From Bacillota bacterium (lineage in GTDB: Bacteria > Bacillota > Dethiobacteria > Dethiobacterales > Dethiobacteraceae): DNA of 20,190 nt. Where the stretch lies: assembly GCA_012841735.1 (NCBI GenBank), contig DUUE01000291.1, positions 1-20,190 on the forward strand, read 5' to 3'. The notes beneath the pieces are model-generated. The model was not told where the DNA came from, made no database searches, and worked only from the letters and a program-made list of their open reading frames with translations. Position 1 is the stretch's first letter. Every line of letters starts with the position of its first letter. The position numbers and the translations under genes were made by a program. Of this stretch, positions 16,201 to 20,190 are shown piece by piece.

Positions 16201-18965
16201 AAAAGGAGAGTTAAGAGGTAGCCTGCCGTCATCCCCTGCAGTGCGGGAGTTTTCCGCCCCCGGCTGCGGCGTTCCACTTCCGCGGCGCTGACCCATTCAA
16301 GCAGGTGACGCTTCGTAAAAAGCAGGCGGATCAGTGTTCTGCCGGCGGCATCAAGCATCACTGCCGCCTGGTAAGGCAGTGTGACTATGCTTAAGAGCAC
16401 CTGGCCGGCTGTGGCCAGCAAACTTGCAGGGCGCCTGAGCGCCCACCGGAAAGCTGCCAGGTGGCGGAGCACCGGCAGGAAAAGGGTGGCAAAAACCAGG
16501 GCAAACCAGCGGCCGGGGGGACCCGGCAGGACGGTTAAGGCGGCAAAAAGCAGGGCCAGCAGGCCGGGCAGCAGCAGGCTGCGCCGCAGGTTGTCCACAA
16601 TCTGCCAGCGGGTGAGGGGGGACAGGTCCACCGGCTGCAGCTCTCCCCGCCGGTTGCGGACACGGGGAAACAGCCACGGCAAAAGCTGCCAGTCACCGCG
16701 CACCCAGCGGTGCTGCCGTTTCTGGTAAGCGTAAAAAGTGGCCGGATGGTCGTCAATCAGTTCAATATCGGAAAGCAGGCCGGCACGCAGGAATCCGCCC
16801 TCCAGCAGGTCATGGCTGAGGACCATGTTTTCCGGAATCCGCTCATTTAAAACCTGCACAAAAGTGTCAACGTCAAAAATGCCCTTGCCGGTAAAAATGC
16901 CCTGCCCCAGCCCGTCCTGGTAGGGATCGGAGACGGCAAAAGCATAAGGGTCAATACCGGGGTCCGCCGACCAGAGGGACACAAAACGTGAACGCCAGGC
17001 GGCATCATGGCTGACGGAGATGCGGGGCTGCAGCACGCCGTATCCCTCAACAACACGTGTGCCGCTTTTGTTCAGGCGCGGCCTGTTGTAGGGCAGGTGC
17101 ATGGTACCCACCAGCTGCTGTGCCGTACCCAGGGGCAGTTTTGTATCGGCATCCAGGGTAATAATGTAGCGGATACGGTCCAGTACTTCTTTGTCGCCGG
17201 CAACATGGGCAAAAGTCGTGTCCTTTTTGCCCTTCAGCAGTTCAGTAAACTCCACCAGTTTGCCCCGTTTGCGTTCCCAGCCCATCCAGACGCCTTCCGC
17301 GGGGTTCCAGAGACGGCGGCGCTGGAAAAGGTGAAAAGTACTCCCGCCGGGGCGGGAATAGCTGCGGTTAAGCGCCTCGATGCCGTCCCGGGCCGCCGCC
17401 AGCACCTTTTCATCCCCGGGCAGGTGCTCCTGCCCCGCATCGGTATAATCACCAAGCAGGGCAAAATGGAGGTTGGGATCGCGGTTGGCCAGGTAGTGCA
17501 GCTCCAGCCTGTCGACAAGTTCCTGGGCTTCCGTGGCGGAAGACCAGATGACGGGGATGACAACCATAGTGGAGGCTTCATCGGGGATGCCGGCCGCAAA
17601 ATCATAACGCAGTAGGGGTTCTGCCGGCCGCAGGCATTCAATCAGCCAGTGAAAAAAAGTAACTGCCCACTCGCCGGCCGGCAGTACAGAAGCAAGCAGC
17701 AGGAGCAGCCACTGCCACGAAAGCAGGAAGGTCCCCTGCGCAGCCCAGGCGGCAAAAGCCAGGGTAAAAAAGAGAAACAAGCCGGCCAGGACATACAAAT
17801 AAAAACCTGTTGAGTGGCGGACAAGACTGCTTCCCTGCAGGGAACGGGGGGAACTGCATGTTTTCAGGGCACAGACAAGCTCCCTCACCCCTTCCTCTTC
17901 CTGCAGGTAATAAGCAACAAACGCCCGGCGCGGCAAATCTTTTGCGCCGGAAACCGTGCTTTCGTACTGACCGGCGGCAAGCTCTGCGGCCTGCTTTGCC
18001 ACCAGGTTTTCCGGCACGCGCAGACGGCGGGACAAACGTTCAATGCTTTTCCGCAGCAGGTCGCGGCTGCTAAAGTCAAGCAACTGGTACATGCCGGTGC
18101 ATTCCTGGCGCAGTGTCCGCTCCACCAGGCTGATGCGTTCAAAAGCATCGCGCCAGTCCCAGCGGGCAATGGTGCGCAGGCTGCTGATAATGTTGCCTGT
18201 TATCACCTGGTAAGATGCCTGCAGCTGGTATTCAAAGGCAACAATTTTATCCAGGCTTTCCGGTTCATTTTCCAGTTTGCAGACCAGCCATTCACGTACT
18301 GTTGCCGAATCGTCGGCCCATTCACGCAGTTGCTTGATCAGGTGGACAATAACCGGGCCGGACAGGGGCAGGTCCTGTCCCGCTTCTTCCAGTGCGTCTT
18401 TCAGGCGGGACGGGTCCAGCCTGGCCGGTTCCAGCCGCGCCAGCAGCCGCTGCACCAAAAGGCACGCTTCCCGTCTTTCCCTTACCAGTTGCATTACTTC
18501 CGCCAGGCGTAACAGCAGGGCGATGCGCAGGATGAGCGGGAATGACCAGGCTTCGGCCAGAGACAGGACCGCCACTTCCTGATAGCCGTTGATATAGGCA
18601 ATGAGCGCCTCTTCGTCAAGGTAGCTGTCCACATGTTCCAGGTAGTCGGAACAGAGAGCCAGGACGCGAGGTTCGCCGCTTTTGCGCAAGCGCGGCAGGA
18701 GTCGTAAAAAGGATCCGGAAAGCTGCTGTCTTACCACCAGCACCTGTTCCTCAATAAATTCGGCGTTGTCAAGGAGCCATTCTTCGGCGGGCTGGGAGCA
18801 GCCGGCGGGTGCTGTTCGCAGTTCGTCCCTGAAGGCACGCAGTTGACGGACTGCGGCGGCAAGCCTGTGCTTCAGCCTGAATGCCGGCAGCCTGCTGTGG
18901 CAGGAGTCATGTGTCAGGGCAAGTTCATGTGCTTTTTGACGCAATTCTTCGGTGTGGAGAATCAT
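13269..18965 (-). CDS. ndvB: Cyclic beta-1,2-glucan synthase-like protein, GT84 and glycoamylase-like part
   Basis: The 1898-codon frame covers the first two thirds of an NdvB/ChvB/Cgs-type synthase (usual full length about 2,800 residues). Residues 1-380 are helical and charged. Two membrane segments (about 388-410 and 414-432) precede the GT84 glucosyltransferase domain, which has LDADTK (604-609; DxD site) and QHRWVRGDW (751-759; QxxRW motif). More membrane segments lie at about 795-835, 850-872 and 912-952. A glycoamylase-like region follows (PTNIGLYLACAL at 1015, then WHGHLYNWYD and STVDSGNF), and then the first GT36/GH94-like beta domain containing EDPVLDNWGNYIYLRD. The last residues after LKLPPTQ look non-native (cysteine- and glycine-rich), as expected downstream of a frameshift. 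GAGGA precedes the ATG at 18965. It uses UDP-glucose to make beta-1,2-glucan at the membrane; galU is in the same operon. Confidence 0.9.
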   Translation of the reverse strand: MILHTEELRQKAHELALTHDSCHSRLPAFRLKHRLAAAVRQLRAFRDELRTAPAGCSQPAEEWLLDNAEFIEEQVLVVRQQLSGSFLRLLPRLRKSGEPRVLALCSDYLEHVDSYLDEEALIAYINGYQEVAVLSLAEAWSFPLILRIALLLRLAEVMQLVRERREACLLVQRLLARLEPARLDPSRLKDALEEAGQDLPLSGPVIVHLIKQLREWADDSATVREWLVCKLENEPESLDKIVAFEYQLQASYQVITGNIISSLRTIARWDWRDAFERISLVERTLRQECTGMYQLLDFSSRDLLRKSIERLSRRLRVPENLVAKQAAELAAGQYESTVSGAKDLPRRAFVAYYLQEEEGVRELVCALKTCSSPRSLQGSSLVRHSTGFYLYVLAGLFLFFTLAFAAWAAQGTFLLSWQWLLLLLASVLPAGEWAVTFFHWLIECLRPAEPLLRYDFAAGIPDEASTMVVIPVIWSSATEAQELVDRLELHYLANRDPNLHFALLGDYTDAGQEHLPGDEKVLAAARDGIEALNRSYSRPGGSTFHLFQRRRLWNPAEGVWMGWERKRGKLVEFTELLKGKKDTTFAHVAGDKEVLDRIRYIITLDADTKLPLGTAQQLVGTMHLPYNRPRLNKSGTRVVEGYGVLQPRISVSHDAAWRSRFVSLWSADPGIDPYAFAVSDPYQDGLGQGIFTGKGIFDVDTFVQVLNERIPENMVLSHDLLEGGFLRAGLLSDIELIDDHPATFYAYQKRQHRWVRGDWQLLPWLFPRVRNRRGELQPVDLSPLTRWQIVDNLRRSLLLPGLLALLFAALTVLPGPPGRWFALVFATLFLPVLRHLAAFRWALRRPASLLATAGQVLLSIVTLPYQAAVMLDAAGRTLIRLLFTKRHLLEWVSAAEVERRSRGRKTPALQGMTAGYLLTLLFGFASLAQDSPALTVAGLAVSAAWFAAPFIVRWLDRPVREQEIPLTAAEEEEFTKLAREIWSFFRDYVTADNNWLPPDNVQLDPPRGVARRTSPTNIGLYLACALAARDLELIDTPALITVLARTVSVVERLEKWHGHLYNWYDIETLQPLPPRYISTVDSGNFVSYLLAVKTGLAEWLASSRDAAGAEDKARGEKLLVRMERLIAATDFRPLYDEKTKLFALGYHGDLQKRDQILYDLLASEARQASFLALALGQVPASHWHALGRSMTRVGRKITLLSWSGTMFEYLMPSLLLRTYRNTVWESTYQAVVRRQIEYARQRGVPFGISESGYYAFDHQLNYQYRAFGVPGLGFKRDLEQDLVISPYATILALPFARQEGAQALREMEALGGRGKYGFYEAIDFTAERLPRGRKHMVIRSFMAHHQGMSLLALTNLLTPHKMYERFHRDKRVRAAELVLQERLPAQPRIIKHPALARVHLPYQEQAGTGPYREFSTADTPAPEVCILSNGSLMTALSTGGSGFSQYHGLAVSRWREDPVLDNWGNYIYLRDVNRNTVWSPTYQPCRVRPEKQRIRFSLDRATFMREDGELKTTLEVCVSPEWDAEVRRLTLANTGSEPHIIEVTTFQEPVLAAPLADESHPAFSKLFIETAYEEKTGCLLARRRPRRENEQEIWAAHSLIASGNTLGPVEYETDRACFLGRGYTLARPRGITARLRGKTGSVADPAFIMRRRIKIEPGEQVQLFTVTAVGGTKEDVISIVSHFTGEQAVERTFQMAWNRSQIELRHLHLTGDEAMVFQAMAGRILYTPPFKEQRETSIRQNVKGQSGLWAFGISGDLPLVLVRIDHRAGLPFAVRLITGHEYLNRLGLAFDLVILNESAAGYRQDLQETLRRAADHRLGSHGTAAGGIFIINAGQLPDKDRTLLLAASRLILQADGPSLREQLKLPPTQDVYGTACHGGNCCRQRKHTCGGNAGPAVL

Positions 18966-19033
18966 GGCGCATCCTCTTTTGGGTGTTCAGATATCTTCGT
19001 TCACTGTTCTTTTTCGGGTTTAAGTATTCCCGA

Positions 19034-19039
19034 TATAAT
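19034..19039 (+). promoter_or_regulatory. Possible -10 box of the gene at 19152
   Basis: A perfect TATAAT lies about 113 nt before the ATG, in the divergent region between the glucan synthase-like gene and the plus-strand gene. No convincing -35 stands 16-19 nt upstream, so support is weak. Confidence 0.3.
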
Positions 19040-19151
19040 CTGGGCTAATGGTGACGTAAAAATGTATCCAAAAAAAGGTTATTTCCCTTAAGCGTAGAAA
19101 AGAGAAGCAGACAATGCTTGCAGAAAGCATAAACTTGAAGGAGGGAACTTG

Positions 19152-19973
19152 ATGCAGGCTTTATTTACCCTGACACCGGCGGAAGCAAAACGGCTCATTG
19201 CCAAAGCAGTAGTAAAGTTGCCTGCAGTGCAGCATGCATACCGGAACGGGAAGCTGGCCATTGGCAACGGAACTACCAATGCTTTTGTGGTGGAGGAACT
19301 GCTGGGGATTACAGTGCCAAAAGAAAATTACACGGCAGGAGTAATTACCGCCGGCCGGATCTGTGTATCTGAAGTGGAAAAAATCATTAAACCGTATTTG
19401 TTTGTCAGGGGACAGAGGGTTGAGGCAAATATCGGCGAATTTGTGCAGGATTTCTGCGGCGGTGATGTCTTTATCAAGGGGGCCAATGCGGTGGACCCCA
19501 GGCGGAATGCCGGGATCCTGGTAGGGTCGCGTACAGGAGGCACCATCGGTGCGGTTTGGTCCGTGCTGAAGTCGGTGGGAGCCACCCTGGTGATCCCTGT
19601 GGGGCTGGAAAAACTCGTGCCACATGTCCCTGACGGGATCGGGATCGACCATTTTGACGTCACGCTGGGGATGCCGGCCGGGCTTTTCACCGTGACAGGT
19701 GCGGAAGTCATTACGGAAATAGAAGCGCTTGCCACGCTTTGCAATGTGCAGGCCACTCTCATAGCCTCCGGCGGCACCGGCGGGTCCGAGGGCAGTACCA
19801 CCTTTGCCGTCTCAGGCAACAGGGAGGAGCTTGACCGGGTAATGGAACTGGTAAAAAGCATCAAGGGAGAACCGCCTGTTCCCCGTTCCCGGCGTGCCTG
19901 CAGCAGCTGCGGCAACCCTTGTGAGTTTTACCGCAAAACGGGGGACGGTCCGGGGGAGAGAAACGGGTCATAA
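19152..19973 (+). CDS. Conserved-looking protein of unknown function with a C-terminal CX2CX3C motif
   Basis: The 273-residue product is soluble and has no signal peptide. The segment KLAIGNGTTNAFVVEELLG (about 34-52) resembles the phosphate-binding GxGTT loop of the ribose-5-phosphate isomerase/DeoR/CoA-transferase-like fold, which I take only as a hint. Glycine-rich runs follow: NAGILVGSRTGGTIGAV (about 119-135) and ASGGTGGSEGSTTF (about 205-218). The C terminus carries CSSCGNPC (about 250-257), a CX2CX3C arrangement that could bind zinc or an Fe-S cluster. I do not recognise a named family. The ATG at 19152 is chosen over a TTG at 19149 because GGAGGG (19140-19145) is 6 nt from the ATG but only 3 nt from the TTG. 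Its 3' end overlaps the 3' end of the convergent gene at the window edge by 46 nt. Confidence 0.75.
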   Translation: MQALFTLTPAEAKRLIAKAVVKLPAVQHAYRNGKLAIGNGTTNAFVVEELLGITVPKENYTAGVITAGRICVSEVEKIIKPYLFVRGQRVEANIGEFVQDFCGGDVFIKGANAVDPRRNAGILVGSRTGGTIGAVWSVLKSVGATLVIPVGLEKLVPHVPDGIGIDHFDVTLGMPAGLFTVTGAEVITEIEALATLCNVQATLIASGGTGGSEGSTTFAVSGNREELDRVMELVKSIKGEPPVPRSRRACSSCGNPCEFYRKTGDGPGERNGS

Positions 19974-20190
19974 ACCATGGCAAGACCGCAGCCTTTGGCG
20001 ATCAACTCGTTTAAAGCCATCAGGTCTTCCCGGCCCACTTCCCTGATGCTTGTTTTGCCCAGCGCCATCACGGCCGTTTCCAGTTCCTCCTTGCAGGCCT
20101 GCAGGAACTGCCGCAGGTATTGTGCGCCTTTTTTGACGTTAAAGCGGCGGGCATATTTGCCGCTATACCAGACAACCTGTGTCGGCGGCT
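19928..20190 (-). CDS. C-terminal fragment of an FMN-binding glutamate synthase-like protein (partial at right edge)
   Basis: The minus strand is open from the right edge of the window to a TAA at 19930-19928, giving 86 residues in the frame whose first full codon is at 20188. The translation includes KYARRFNVKKGAQYLRQFL and then ALGKTSIREVGREDLMALN. This resembles the C-terminal end of the glutamate-synthase FMN domain (GltB-like / archaeal-type GltS proteins), where a helix with a short LG-x-[TK]-S-I-x-E/D-L stretch follows the barrel. The last 11 or so residues (proline/serine-rich) lie in the overlap with the convergent plus-strand gene. The N terminus and catalytic domain are outside the window, so the assignment rests on a short region. 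Confidence 0.6.
   Translation of the reverse strand, partial: PPTQVVWYSGKYARRFNVKKGAQYLRQFLQACKEELETAVMALGKTSIREVGREDLMALNELIAKGCGLAMVYDPFLSPGPSPVLR

Noticed and set aside
17007..18512. Plus-strand frames of about 200-230 codons opposite the N-terminal part of the glucan synthase-like gene
   Set aside because: They are antisense to the GT84 and helical regions and have no start signals.
1..20190. Search for tRNA, rRNA, CRISPR arrays, transposases and phage genes
   Set aside because: No cloverleaf-like or rRNA sequence, no regularly spaced repeats and no recombinase or transposase motifs were found by eye.

Overview
The window looks like chromosome from an anaerobic, low-to-mid GC Bacillota (Clostridia or Negativicutes type). 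The evidence is the strong GGAGG-type ribosome binding sites, the mixed ATG/GTG starts, the many Rho-independent terminators, and an oxygen-sensitive glycyl radical enzyme with its activase. No rRNA, tRNA, insertion sequence or CRISPR array is visible, and the species cannot be named from the sequence.

Left part (1-5.1 kb): a strong hairpin terminator and a possible decayed coding remnant at the edge; a uroporphyrinogen-decarboxylase-superfamily protein on the minus strand; a 52-residue small protein on the minus strand with its own promoter, RBS and terminator; then a plus-strand group made of a small multipass membrane protein, a membrane-anchored ComEC-like metallo-beta-lactamase-fold protein, and a DUF3006 protein. 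The last two look like one transcription unit ending in a clear terminator.

Middle (5.1-9.9 kb): a compact glycyl radical enzyme (GRE) module. The two-cluster (ferredoxin-like) radical SAM activase is transcribed first, then the GRE, both on the minus strand from a near-consensus promoter. A divergently transcribed LysR-type regulator sits on the other side of that promoter, and the intergenic region carries palindromic elements at the promoter. The GRE has Cys-Val-Tyr-Pro where many GREs have Cys-Val-Glu-Pro, no accessory subunit gene and no microcompartment genes, so its substrate is open. This is the best candidate for undescribed biochemistry here.

Right part (9.9-19.0 kb): a minus-strand operon encoding a cyclic beta-1,2-glucan synthase-like protein (GT84 glucosyltransferase, glycoamylase-like region and GH94 phosphorylase-like region) followed 16 nt later by galU, which makes the UDP-glucose that such a synthase uses. 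The synthase is split into two overlapping reading frames (1898 and 813 codons) at a linker, which points to a frameshift in one roughly 2.7 k-residue gene. This operon is visibly richer in G+C than the left part.

Right edge (19.1-20.19 kb): an unrecognised conserved-looking 273-residue protein on the plus strand, whose 3' end overlaps the convergent 3' end of a truncated FMN-type glutamate-synthase-like gene running off the window.
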